Both the position numbers and the translations under genes were made by a program. This document shows, piece by piece, positions 26,850 to 35,855 of a stretch of 64,000 nt of DNA (positions within the stretch are counted from its first letter, which is position 1; the number at the start of each line of letters is the position of its first letter). The stretch is from Halioglobus sp. (lineage in GTDB: Bacteria; Pseudomonadota; Gammaproteobacteria; Pseudomonadales; Halieaceae), in the NCBI GenBank assembly GCA_002699145.1, contig PABK01000004.1, positions 1 through 64,000 of the forward strand, read 5' to 3'. Under the pieces are notes generated by a model. The model had not been told where the DNA came from. It saw only the letters and a list, made by a program, of their open reading frames with translations, and did no database searches.

Positions 26850-28133
26850 ATGAGTGATGAAACCACGAGTTCGGGCGATGACGGCGGCAAGCTGCTGTAC
26901 TGCTCCTTCTGTGGCAAGAGCCAGCACGAGGTACGCAAGCTGATAGCCGGGCCCTCCGTGTTCATCTGCGATGAATGCGTGGACCTGTGCAACGACATTA
27001 TCCGCGAGGAGGTCCAGGAGAGCGGCGGCAACGCCCAGCAGGACCACCTGCCCGTACCGCAGGAGATCAAGGCGATCCTCGACGAGTACGTGATCGGGCA
27101 GCAGCGCGCGAAAAAAGTGCTGTCGGTGGCGGTGTACAACCACTACAAGCGCCTGCGCCACGGCCAGGGCCGCGACGACGTGGAACTGGGCAAGAGCAAC
27201 ATCCTGCTGGTCGGCCCCACGGGCAGCGGCAAGACGCTGCTGGCGGAGACGCTGGCGCGCCTGCTGGATGTGCCGTTCACCATCGCCGACGCCACCACGC
27301 TGACCGAGGCGGGCTACGTCGGCGAGGATGTCGAGAACATCATCCAGAAGTTGCTGCAGAAGTGCGACTACGACGTGGACAAGGCCCAGGTCGGCATTGT
27401 CTATATCGACGAGATCGACAAGATCTCGCGCAAGTCGGACAACCCGTCGATCACCCGCGACGTATCCGGTGAGGGCGTGCAGCAGGCGCTGTTGAAACTG
27501 ATCGAGGGCACGGTGGCATCCGTTCCTCCCCAGGGCGGGCGCAAGCATCCGCAGCAGGAATTCCTGCAGGTCGACACCTCCAATATCCTGTTTATCTGTG
27601 GCGGCGCCTTCGCCGGCCTGGACAAGGTCATCCGCAACCGCTCCGAGAAAGGCGGCATCGGTTTCGGCGCAGAGGTCAAGAGCAAGGACGAGCGCGGCAA
27701 CGTCGGCGAGGTGCTCTCGCAGCTCGAGCCGGAAGACCTGGTGCAGTACGGCCTCATTCCCGAGTTCGTCGGCCGCCTGCCGGTGATCGCCACGCTCGAG
27801 GAGCTGGATATCAGCGCCCTGGTGCAGATTCTCACCGAGCCGAAAAACTCCCTCACCAAGCAGTACAGCAAGCTGTTTGACATGGAGGGGGTCGAAGTGG
27901 ATTTTCGCGAGGACGGCCTGCGCGCCATCGCCGAAAAGGCCATGGAACGCAAGACGGGCGCACGGGGACTGCGCTCCATCCTCGAGGGGGTACTCCTGGA
28001 CTCCATGTACAACATTCCCTCGCGCGATGACGTGAGCAAGGTTGTCATCGACGAGTCGGTCATTCGCGGCGACTCCGAGCCGCTCCTGGTCTACCAGAAC
28101 AGCGAGCCTGCCGCCAAGGCGGTCGACGAGTAG
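26850..28133 (+). CDS. clpX: ATP-dependent Clp protease ATP-binding subunit ClpX
   Basis: ClpX is the unfoldase partner of ClpP. The 427-residue product has an N-terminal zinc-binding domain (CSFCGKS...CDECVDLC), Walker [11 protein letters not shown], Walker B VYIDEIDK and the [10 protein letters not shown] sensor region. It lies 126 bp after clpP, a gap with room for an extra promoter. A GTCCGGC/GCCGGAC hairpin follows at 28145-28164 without a T-run. Confidence 0.98.
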   Translation: MSDETTSSGDDGGKLLYCSFCGKSQHEVRKLIAGPSVFICDECVDLCNDIIREEVQESGGNAQQDHLPVPQEIKAILDEYVIGQQRAKKVLSVAVYNHYKRLRHGQGRDDVELGKSNILLVGPTGSGKTLLAETLARLLDVPFTIADATTLTEAGYVGEDVENIIQKLLQKCDYDVDKAQVGIVYIDEIDKISRKSDNPSITRDVSGEGVQQALLKLIEGTVASVPPQGGRKHPQQEFLQVDTSNILFICGGAFAGLDKVIRNRSEKGGIGFGAEVKSKDERGNVGEVLSQLEPEDLVQYGLIPEFVGRLPVIATLEELDISALVQILTEPKNSLTKQYSKLFDMEGVEVDFREDGLRAIAEKAMERKTGARGLRSILEGVLLDSMYNIPSRDDVSKVVIDESVIRGDSEPLLVYQNSEPAAKAVDE

Positions 28134-28186
28134 TCGCCAGTCGCGTCCGGCCACAGCGCCGGACGAGCTCATCCGGGCGCTGTGCA

Positions 28187-28214
28187 CTTGTAATTTGCCG
28201 TCGCGCCCGCATAT
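28187..28214 (+). promoter_or_regulatory. Candidate sigma-32 (heat-shock) promoter of lon
   Basis: CTTGTAA (28187-28193), a 12-bp spacer and CCCGCATAT (28206-28214) resemble the sigma-32 consensus CTTGAAA/CCCCATNT. The same bases can also be read as TTGTAA-18-TATAGC for sigma-70. Heat induction of lon is known in E. coli. Confidence 0.45.
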
Positions 28215-28267
28215 AGCACAGTACGTAATGCGTACAGGGCCTAGCGCCTGCCAACCCGGAGAATCGT

Positions 28268-30679
28268 ATGGGTTCCTCATCCGTTATCGAACTGCCTCTC
28301 TTGCCGCTGCGCGACGTGGTGGTCTACCCGCACATGGTGCTGCCGCTGTTCGTCGGGCGCGAGAAGTCCATCGAGGCGCTGGAAGACGCCATGGCCAGCG
28401 ACAAGCAGGTCCTGCTAGTGGCGCAGCGCAATGCCGCGGACGACAATCCCGGTGCGGACGACGTCTACCAGGTCGGCACCGTGTCCAACATCCTGCAACT
28501 GCTGAAGCTGCCTGACGGTACGATCAAGGTGCTGGTGGAGGGCGGTTTCCGCTCTGCGTTGCTGAACATCGACGACAGTGGCCGCTTCGCCGTGGCCGAG
28601 GTGCGCGAGATTGTCAGCGACGATATCCCCGAGCAGGAAGTGGAAGCCCTGCTGCGCTCCACGGTGAGCCAGTTCGAGAAGTACGTGAACCTGAGCAAAA
28701 AGGTGCCGGCGGAAGTGCTGACATCGCTCACCGGCATCGACGAGCCGGGGCGCCTGGCGGACACCATCGCCGCGCACATGAGCGTCGACCTGGAGGAGAA
28801 ACAGCGCATTCTCGAGATCGCCGAGATCCGCCCGCGCCTGGAGCACCTGATGGGCCTCATGGAGGCGGAGATCGACCTGTTCCAGGTGGAGAAGCGTATC
28901 CGCGGCCGGGTCAAGAAACAGATGGAGAAGAGCCAGCGCGAGTACTACCTGAACGAGCAGATGAAGGCGATCCAGAAAGAACTGGGCGACATGGACGAGG
29001 CGCCGAACGAACTGGACGAACTGCAAACGCGCATCGACGAGGCGAAAATGCCCGACGAGGCGCGGGAAAAAGCCGAGGCGGAACTGGGCAAGCTGAAAAT
29101 GATGTCGCCGATGTCGGCGGAAGCCTCGGTGGTGCGCAGCTACATCGACTGGATGGTCAGTGTGCCCTGGTCCAGGCGTTCCAAGGTCAAGCACGACCTG
29201 AAGCGCGCCTCGCAGATTCTCGACGAGGATCACTACGGCCTGGAGGAGGTGAAAGACCGCATCCTGGAGTACCTGGCGGTGCAGAAGCGCGTGCGCAAGG
29301 TCAAGGGCCCGGTGCTGTGCCTGGTGGGCCCGCCCGGTGTCGGCAAGACCTCGCTGGGCGAGTCCATCGCCCGCTCGACCAATCGCAAGTTCGTGCGCAT
29401 GGCCCTGGGCGGTGTGCGCGACGAGGCGGAAATTCGCGGACATCGCCGCACCTATATCGGCTCAATGCCGGGCAAGCTGTTGCAGAAGATGTCCAAGGCC
29501 GGGGTGCGTAACCCGCTGTTCCTGCTCGACGAGATCGACAAGATGGGTATGGACCATCGCGGCGATCCCGCCTCGGCAATGCTCGAGGTGCTGGACCCGG
29601 AGCAGAACCACGCGTTCAATGACCACTACCTGGAAGTCGATTACGACCTGTCCGACGTCATGTTCGTGTGCACCTCCAACACCATGAACATTCCCGGCCC
29701 GCTGCTGGACCGGATGGAAGTCATCCGTATCCCGGGCTACACCGAGGACGAGAAGCTCAACATCGCGCAGCGCTACCTGATTCCCAAGCAGGTGAAACTG
29801 AACGGCCTGAAGAAAGACGAACTGGCCTTCACCGAAGAGATGATCATCGACATCATCCGCTACTACACGCGCGAGGCCGGGGTGCGTGCGCTGGAACGCG
29901 AGATCGCCAAGGTCTGCCGCAAGATGGTCAAGGCCATCACGCTGGGCGAGGCCGACGCCGGCACCACGGTCACCGCCGAGGCGCTGCCCGACCTGCTGGG
30001 CGTGCGCAAGTACAACTACGGTATCGCCGAGGAAGACAACAAGATCGGCCAGGTCACCGGCCTGGCCTGGACCTCGGTGGGCGGCGAACTGCTGACCATC
30101 GAGGCGGTCGCGGTGACCGGCAAGGGCCGGCATGTCAAAACCGGCTCGCTGGGCGATGTCATGCAGGAGTCCATCCAGGCGGCGACCACGGTGGTGCGCA
30201 GCCGCTCGCAGATGCTGGGCATCCCCGCCACTTACCACGAGAAGCACGACGTGCACATCCACGTGCCCGAGGGCGCGACGCCCAAGGATGGCCCCAGCGC
30301 CGGTGTGGCCATGTGCACCGCCCTGGTGTCGGTGCTCACCGGCATCCCGGCGCGCGCCGATGTCGCCATGACCGGTGAAATTACGCTGCGCGGCGAGGTG
30401 TTGCCCATCGGCGGCCTGAAGGAAAAACTGCTGGCCGCCCGCCGCGGCGGCATCAAGACGGTCATCATCCCGAAGGAAAATGAGCGCGACCTGAAGGAGG
30501 TTCCGGACAACATCAAGGAGCACCTGAACATCCGACCGGTAAAATGGATCGACGAGGTGCTCGCCATCGCCCTGGAGTCCATGCCCGAGCCCCTCAGCGA
30601 CGAGGAGTTCCTGGCGGGCACGATGGGCCAGTCCGCCGAGGCCGACGACGAGGAAAAAAACCGCATAAATACTCACTGA
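28268..30679 (+). CDS. lon: ATP-dependent protease La
   Basis: Lon degrades misfolded and regulatory proteins. The 803-residue product has the N-terminal substrate domain (LPLLPLRDVVVYPHMVLPLF), Walker A GPPGVGKTS (about 358), Walker B LFLLDEIDK, and the C-terminal Ser-Lys protease domain with the catalytic Ser in DGPSAGVAM (about 680) and the Lys about 43 residues later. It sits between clpX and hupB as in E. coli and Pseudomonas. Confidence 0.98.
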   Translation: MGSSSVIELPLLPLRDVVVYPHMVLPLFVGREKSIEALEDAMASDKQVLLVAQRNAADDNPGADDVYQVGTVSNILQLLKLPDGTIKVLVEGGFRSALLNIDDSGRFAVAEVREIVSDDIPEQEVEALLRSTVSQFEKYVNLSKKVPAEVLTSLTGIDEPGRLADTIAAHMSVDLEEKQRILEIAEIRPRLEHLMGLMEAEIDLFQVEKRIRGRVKKQMEKSQREYYLNEQMKAIQKELGDMDEAPNELDELQTRIDEAKMPDEAREKAEAELGKLKMMSPMSAEASVVRSYIDWMVSVPWSRRSKVKHDLKRASQILDEDHYGLEEVKDRILEYLAVQKRVRKVKGPVLCLVGPPGVGKTSLGESIARSTNRKFVRMALGGVRDEAEIRGHRRTYIGSMPGKLLQKMSKAGVRNPLFLLDEIDKMGMDHRGDPASAMLEVLDPEQNHAFNDHYLEVDYDLSDVMFVCTSNTMNIPGPLLDRMEVIRIPGYTEDEKLNIAQRYLIPKQVKLNGLKKDELAFTEEMIIDIIRYYTREAGVRALEREIAKVCRKMVKAITLGEADAGTTVTAEALPDLLGVRKYNYGIAEEDNKIGQVTGLAWTSVGGELLTIEAVAVTGKGRHVKTGSLGDVMQESIQAATTVVRSRSQMLGIPATYHEKHDVHIHVPEGATPKDGPSAGVAMCTALVSVLTGIPARADVAMTGEITLRGEVLPIGGLKEKLLAARRGGIKTVIIPKENERDLKEVPDNIKEHLNIRPVKWIDEVLAIALESMPEPLSDEEFLAGTMGQSAEADDEEKNRINTH

Positions 30680-30695
30680 GCGGGGCGCGTCAACA

Positions 30696-30723
30696 TTGAC
30701 CGGGCTTCACCCTGTGGTATAAA
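30696..30723 (+). promoter_or_regulatory. Promoter of hupB
   Basis: TTGACC (30696-30701), a 16-bp spacer and TATAAA (30718-30723) lie 17 bp after the lon stop. Transcription would start near 30730, leaving a leader of about 160 nt before hupB. Confidence 0.65.
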
Positions 30724-30890
30724 GTCGTGCGCATAAGCGTATGGCGAAGGGTGTGCGTCCAGCGGTAGTGGCGCCGGTCCGTACAGCTTGAAACTGGATT
30801 TCCGGTGCGCCGCCCCGATCTGCGCGAGGGGGAGGGCAGGCCGGAGAGAAAACCAGAAACTCCGCACACGACTACTTAAAGGGGATAAGT

Positions 30891-31166
30891 GTGAATAAAA
30901 CTGAACTGATTGACGCGATTGCAGCTGCAGCCGACCTGTCAAAAGCCGACGCCGGGCGTGCTCTGGACGCCGTGGTGGACGGCATTACGGATGCACTGAA
31001 AAAAGGCGACCAGGTGTCGCTGGTCGGTTTCGGCACGTTCTCGGTGAAGCACCGCAATGCGCGCACCGGCCGCAATCCGCAGACTGGCGCCACGATCCAG
31101 ATTGCGGCGTCCAACGTGCCCAGCTTCAAGGCAGGCAAGGCGTTGAAGGACTCAGTCAACTCCTGA
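30891..31166 (+). CDS. hupB: DNA-binding protein HU-beta
   Basis: The 91-residue nucleoid protein has the HU/IHF fold, with the DNA-binding arm [15 protein letters not shown] and the signature [18 protein letters not shown]. It starts with GTG (30891) after an AAAGGGGATAAGT ribosome site and is followed by an intrinsic terminator. Confidence 0.97.
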   Translation: MNKTELIDAIAAAADLSKADAGRALDAVVDGITDALKKGDQVSLVGFGTFSVKHRNARTGRNPQTGATIQIAASNVPSFKAGKALKDSVNS

Positions 31167-31242
31167 GCCCGTTGACAATGCCGCGTTGATTTTCCCGGGA
31201 TCGCTCCCGGGGCCGCGGTGAGGTAATATTCAGTCAGCCAGC

Positions 31243-31274
31243 AAAAGGCGCACAAGTTCGTGCGCTTTTTTTTT
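31243..31274 (+). terminator. Intrinsic terminator after hupB
   Basis: GCGCAC (31248-31253) pairs with GTGCGC (31260-31265), followed by nine T residues (31266-31274) and preceded by AAAA. It lies 77 bp after hupB and just before ppiD, so ppiD either depends on readthrough or has a promoter of its own that I did not find. Confidence 0.9.
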
Positions 31275-31293
31275 GTTGATTCGGGAAAAAATC

Positions 31294-33153
31294 ATGCTCC
31301 AGGACATTCGCAAAAGTACCCAGGGTACCGCCGCAAAAATCATCATTGGCCTGATCGTTATTTCCTTTGCCGCCTTCGGCATCGAGTCCATCCTTGTCGG
31401 TGGCGGGGACAGCAGCGTTGCCGAGGTCAACGGCGAGGAGATCAGCCCGCAGGAACTGCAGCAGGCTATCGTCACGCAACAGCGGCGCATCGCGTCCGCG
31501 ATGGGCGAAAACCTCGACCCGGCCATGCTCGCCGAGGATCGCCTGCGCGGGCCGGCCCTGGAAACGCTGGTATCGCGCAAGCTGCTGACCCAGTCCGCCC
31601 AGGACATGGGCCTGGCGATTTCCGAGGGCACCATCGGAAAGCTGGTGGGCAGCATGCAGCAGTTCCAGCTGGACGGTGAGTTTTCGCCGCAGTTGTACAA
31701 GCAGATTCTCTCGGACAACGGTTTCACCCCGGGCTATTTCAAGCGTAGCCTGCGCAACGACCTGATGCTGACGCAGGTGCGCGCCGGTCTCGCCGGCAGC
31801 GACTTCGCGACCCCGGCCGAACTTCAACTGACGGCGAAAATTACCAACGAGCAGCGCGACTTTCGCTACCTCACCGTTCCTGGCGAAACCTTTCGCGACG
31901 ACGCGGCGGTAACTGACGAGCAGGTCGAGGCCTGGTACAACGAGCGCCAGGAGCAGTACATGACCGAGGAGTCCGTCGATGTCACCCTGCTGGAGCTGAG
32001 CGCCGCGGATTTCCGCGAGGCGGTCGACGAGGCGGCCCTGCTCGAGGCTGTCGAGCAGGCGCAGGCTGCGTACCAGGCAACGACCGAGAACCGGGTGTCG
32101 CACATCCTGTTCGCCGACGGCGACAGCGAGCGCATCGCCGCCGCGCAGCGACAACTGGCGGACGGTGCGGATTTTGCCGCCGTGGCGGCCGAGTTCTCGG
32201 ACGACGCCGGTTCCGCCGGGCGCGGCGGCGACCTGGGCTATTCTTCCGGGGACGCCTTTCCCGAGGACATGGAGGCGGCCATCGCGGCGCTGCAACCCGG
32301 CGAGGTTTCCGCCCCGGTGGAAACGGACGCGGGCACGCACCTGCTGCTGCTCACCGAGCGGCGTGAGGGCAAGGCGCCGACGCTGGAGGAGCTGCGGCCG
32401 CAGCTGGAGCAAGACCTGCAGTCCGAGGAGGCGCAGGTCGCGCTGTTGCGCACGGTGGAGGCGCTGCGCGACCTGTCGTTCAACGCCGACGACCTCGACG
32501 GGCCCGCCGCGGAGCTGGACCTGGAGCCGCGCCAGGTGCAGGGTGTTACACGCCAGGCGGGAGAGGGCCTGTTCGCCAACCCGGTCCTGCGCGAGGTGGC
32601 GTTTTCCGCCGACGTTCTCGAGGGCGGCCACAACAGTGAGGTGATCGAACTGGCCGGCGACCATTTCGTGGTACTGCGCGTGGCGCAGCATCACATGCCG
32701 CAGGTGCGCCCCCTCGCCCAGGTGCGCGATAGCATCGTCGCCGCGATCAGCGAGCAGCGCGCTCGCGAGGCGGTCGCGGCGGTGGCGAATGAGTTGCTCA
32801 CCAGGCTGCGCGATGGCGCGGCCATCGACGAGCTGGCCGCGGAGGCGGGCTACGAGTGGCAGGTGGAACTCGCCGTGCAACGCGACAATTTCACGGTGGC
32901 GCCGGACGTGCTCGGGCGGGTCTTCGAACTGCCGCCGCCGGCCGCCGATCAGGCGGTAAGCGATTTCCTGCTCACCGCCGCCGGGGACGCTGTCCTGGTG
33001 GAGTTGACGCGCGTGCGCGCCGGCGACTTCGACACCCTGCCGGAGCAGGACCAGCAGCGCCTGCGGCAGCAGGTGAGCGGCGAGTTCGGCGGCCTGGTCG
33101 ACGTCGAGTATCGCCAGGCGCTGCGGCAGGCCGCCGAAATCAGCGTAATGTAA
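31294..33153 (+). CDS. ppiD: SurA N-terminal / PpiD-type periplasmic chaperone
   Basis: PpiD is an inner-membrane-anchored periplasmic chaperone near the Sec translocon. The 619-residue product starts MLQDIRKSTQG, has one membrane segment (about 15-35), a SurA-like N domain, a parvulin-type domain (about 255-350; ENRVSHILF and later GGDLGYSS) and a long C-terminal region. The ATG at 31294 is chosen; a TTG frame start at 31273 lies in the terminator T-run. Following hupB is the usual place. Confidence 0.93.
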   Translation: MLQDIRKSTQGTAAKIIIGLIVISFAAFGIESILVGGGDSSVAEVNGEEISPQELQQAIVTQQRRIASAMGENLDPAMLAEDRLRGPALETLVSRKLLTQSAQDMGLAISEGTIGKLVGSMQQFQLDGEFSPQLYKQILSDNGFTPGYFKRSLRNDLMLTQVRAGLAGSDFATPAELQLTAKITNEQRDFRYLTVPGETFRDDAAVTDEQVEAWYNERQEQYMTEESVDVTLLELSAADFREAVDEAALLEAVEQAQAAYQATTENRVSHILFADGDSERIAAAQRQLADGADFAAVAAEFSDDAGSAGRGGDLGYSSGDAFPEDMEAAIAALQPGEVSAPVETDAGTHLLLLTERREGKAPTLEELRPQLEQDLQSEEAQVALLRTVEALRDLSFNADDLDGPAAELDLEPRQVQGVTRQAGEGLFANPVLREVAFSADVLEGGHNSEVIELAGDHFVVLRVAQHHMPQVRPLAQVRDSIVAAISEQRAREAVAAVANELLTRLRDGAAIDELAAEAGYEWQVELAVQRDNFTVAPDVLGRVFELPPPAADQAVSDFLLTAAGDAVLVELTRVRAGDFDTLPEQDQQRLRQQVSGEFGGLVDVEYRQALRQAAEISVM

Positions 33154-33173
33154 CGCAACATCCAGAGGACGAT

Positions 33174-34358
33174 ATGGCAAGACAGGTACTGACACTCAAC
33201 CAGATTTCCGTCAAGGGACTGGACCGGCTGCCCCGGGAAAACTACGAGATCGCCAGCGAGTTCGCTGCTCCGGAGGCCATCCTGCTGCGCAGCCACAAGC
33301 TCGCCGCCGCGGACATTCCCGCATCGGTGCTGGCCATCGCGCGCGCCGGGGCCGGTGTAAACAACATCCCGGTCGACGAGTGCACCGTGCGCGGCATTCC
33401 CGTATTCAACTCTCCGGGGGCCAATGCCAACGCGGTAAAGGAGCTGGTCGCCACCGGCCTTTTGCTGGGCTCCCGCGGCATCATTGCCGGCATCGACTAC
33501 GTACACACGCTGGCGGACATCGACGATGCGGCCGAGCTGAACAAGGTGCTGGAGGCGAACAAGAAAAAGTTCAAGGGCAGTGAACTGGTGGGCAAGACGC
33601 TGGGAGTGGTGGGCCTTGGCGCCATCGGCTCCCTGGTGGCGGAAATGGCGCTGACCCTCGGCATGGACGTCATCGGCTACGACCCGGCGCTGTCGGTGGA
33701 GGCTGCCTGGCGCCTGTCCAGCCAGGTGCGCAAGGCCGATACGCTGTCGGCGCTGTTCGCACGCAGCGATTACGTCACCCTGCACCTGCCCGTGCTGGAC
33801 TCCACCCGCGGGCTGATCAACCACGAGCTGCTCGGCGCGATGCAGGAGGGCGCCTGCCTGCTCAATTTTGCGCGCCAGGAGATTATCGACCAGCCGTCGC
33901 TGATCGAGGCCCTGGACAGCGGCCGCCTGCGCAGCTACATCGCCGACTTCCCGACGCCGGAACTGATCGGGCGCAAGGACGTGATCCTCATGCCCCACAT
34001 CGGGGCCAGCACCGAGGAGGCGGAGGACAACTGCGCCATTATGGCCGCCGAGCAGTTGCGGGACTTCCTGGAGAACGGCAATATCCGCAATTCTGTGAAT
34101 TTCCCGACCCTGCAACTGGAGCGTGTCAGCGGCTGTCGCCTGTCCGTGACCAATGACAACGTGCCGAAAATTCTCGGCAACGTGCTGTCGATTCTCGCCG
34201 ACGAGGACATCAATGTCATCGACATGCTCAACAAGAGCCGCAATGAGGTCGCCTACAACCTCATCGATATCAGCTGTGGTGTCGGCGAGGAAGTGCTCGA
34301 CCGGATGCGCGCCATCGAGGGTGTGATCAACGTGCGCCTGATCGGCGACTGCGCCTGA
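33174..34358 (+). CDS. D-3-phosphoglycerate dehydrogenase (short form with ACT domain)
   Basis: This enzyme oxidises 3-phosphoglycerate in the first step of serine synthesis. The 394-residue product has a D-2-hydroxyacid dehydrogenase core with GLGAIGS (about 146-152), the Arg in LNFARQE, and the acid-His region MPHIGASTEEAEDN. A C-terminal ACT domain of about 75 residues follows (NILSILADEDINVIDM). It begins 20 bp after ppiD with an AGAGGA site and may share its transcript. I give no symbol because SerA paralogues of this length are common. Confidence 0.88.
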   Translation: MARQVLTLNQISVKGLDRLPRENYEIASEFAAPEAILLRSHKLAAADIPASVLAIARAGAGVNNIPVDECTVRGIPVFNSPGANANAVKELVATGLLLGSRGIIAGIDYVHTLADIDDAAELNKVLEANKKKFKGSELVGKTLGVVGLGAIGSLVAEMALTLGMDVIGYDPALSVEAAWRLSSQVRKADTLSALFARSDYVTLHLPVLDSTRGLINHELLGAMQEGACLLNFARQEIIDQPSLIEALDSGRLRSYIADFPTPELIGRKDVILMPHIGASTEEAEDNCAIMAAEQLRDFLENGNIRNSVNFPTLQLERVSGCRLSVTNDNVPKILGNVLSILADEDINVIDMLNKSRNEVAYNLIDISCGVGEEVLDRMRAIEGVINVRLIGDCA

Positions 34359-34390
34359 GGCGCGGGCGCTGCCCCGTAGCAAGCTACGCC

Positions 34391-35239
34391 TTACTGCGTA
34401 TCGTCGTAGAGTTTTTCCGCCTCGCCAGCGAGTGAGATGTACAGCCCGCGCTCGTCCTCGCTCAGGGTTTCCGAACCCTGCCAGGGCAGCAGGCGCTGTT
34501 CGGCGTAGTGGTGGAAATCCAGGAACGGGTACTTGATGATGTCGAAGTAGGGCGAGTAGTCGAAATCGCTGGGCGTGCACAACTTCGGGTTGCGCATGAA
34601 CAACTGCACCTTGTCCTTCTCCACGACCTTGACCAGCGGCAGAATCGGAAACTGGATGTGCCCGAAGGCCTCGGCGATCATGGTCGAGCACACCGTGTGC
34701 GTGCTTTTCCCGGGGTGCGCGCTGAACAGCGATGAACGCCAGCGGCGCGGCATGATCGGCCAGGGAAACAGGAAACGCAGCAGGTCGAAGATCTGCCGCT
34801 CGTCGTAGGCCGTGCCCAGGCGCCCGATAGCGTAGCGTATGACCTCCTGGCTGTCCGCGTAGCCCAGCCCCCGCGGGCGGCAGATCCGCAGGTGCTCGCC
34901 CTCGTAGGCGGTCAGCGCGCGCACCACGGTGCCCATTCCCAGTTCGCTCTCGATGATCAGTTGCCGGTCGGGGTTGCCGTGGTAGTGGCGCCCCAGGGTT
35001 TCGCGCAGCTGTGGGTCCTCGATGTCGTGCAGGCGGCCGATGTACAGCATGGCGTGGGACCAGCTGCTCTGCGTGACCAGCTTGATCACGTCGCTGACCC
35101 GCGAGCGCCCCTCCACCAGCAGGATATCGCAGGCCTTGAGTTCATGCCTGATACGCTCGAAATCGCTCAGCGGGGTGGCGGGCAGCGGTCTCTTGTGGGT
35201 GAGCCAGTTGACAACTGCGTTGCGTATCAAGTTAATCAT
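34391..35239 (-). CDS. YiiX-like permuted papain-fold hydrolase
   Basis: The 282-residue product resembles YiiX/NlpC-P60-like permuted papain enzymes. CDILLVEGRSRVSDVIK is followed by a His in SSWSHAMLYIG (about residue 60), and the Cys lies in STHTVCSTMIAEAFG (about 182), the permuted His-then-Cys order. There is no clear signal peptide; the N-terminal segment INLIRNAVVNWL is only mildly hydrophobic. The start at 35239 is preferred over a non-conserved 68-residue extension. Substrate is unknown (amide or lipid ester). It is convergent with the dehydrogenase, with a CGTAGC-AA-GCTACG hairpin at 34375-34388 between them. Confidence 0.7.
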   Translation of the reverse strand: MINLIRNAVVNWLTHKRPLPATPLSDFERIRHELKACDILLVEGRSRVSDVIKLVTQSSWSHAMLYIGRLHDIEDPQLRETLGRHYHGNPDRQLIIESELGMGTVVRALTAYEGEHLRICRPRGLGYADSQEVIRYAIGRLGTAYDERQIFDLLRFLFPWPIMPRRWRSSLFSAHPGKSTHTVCSTMIAEAFGHIQFPILPLVKVVEKDKVQLFMRNPKLCTPSDFDYSPYFDIIKYPFLDFHHYAEQRLLPWQGSETLSEDERGLYISLAGEAEKLYDDTQ

Positions 35240-35305
35240 AGTACCGGTTGCGGTTGCGCCGGGTACAGTTATAACGCAGGCGCATAGCGGACGCCAGGGG
35301 AACAC

Positions 35306-35848
35306 ATGGCTACAGGGCTCGATGACATAGAACGGCAGGCCAGGGGCGCGCGCGATTACGACAATCCGCCGCTGGAGCGCTGGCACCCACCGCTGTCCGG
35401 CGACATCCCCATCGTTATCGAGGCCGATGGCAGCTGGTACCACGACGGCGGGCGCATCGAGCGCGACGCTATCGTGCGACTCTTCGCCAGCATATTACGC
35501 CGCGAGGATGACGGCGATTACTACCTGGTCACTCCGGGAGAAAAATGGCGTATCGAGGTGGTGGCGCATGCGCTGGTGGTGACCGATATCGAGGCGCGAG
35601 GCGCCGCGCCGCCGCTGTTGTGGGCGACGCTGAACACCGGGCGGGAAGTGTGCATAGATGCCGACCATCCGCTGTTCCTGGACACGGACAGGGAGGGTGT
35701 GGCGGCGCTGCGCCTGCCACACGGGCTCAGCGCGCTGTTCACCCGCGCCGCCTGGTACCGGCTGGTGGACCTGGCCCGGGAGCGCGAGGGCAGGATGGTG
35801 GTGCAGTCCGGCGAGTTGCTCTTCGACCTGGGCGAGGTGGAGCGCTAG
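35306..35848 (+). CDS. DUF1285 family protein
   Basis: The 180-residue product matches the DUF1285 family: PPLERWHPPLSGDIPIVI, the GSWYHDGGRIERDAIVRLFASILRR region typical of the family, then YYLVTPGEKWRIEV. Function is unknown. It is divergent from the YiiX-like gene and convergent with etfD, with only seven bases between stops. Confidence 0.85.
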   Translation: MATGLDDIERQARGARDYDNPPLERWHPPLSGDIPIVIEADGSWYHDGGRIERDAIVRLFASILRREDDGDYYLVTPGEKWRIEVVAHALVVTDIEARGAAPPLLWATLNTGREVCIDADHPLFLDTDREGVAALRLPHGLSALFTRAAWYRLVDLAREREGRMVVQSGELLFDLGEVER

Positions 35849-35855
35849 GCGCTAC

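Noticed and set aside
29462-30676. Minus-strand 404-codon ORF across lon
   Set aside because: Shadow of the lon protease domain, His/Arg-rich and without a recognisable family.
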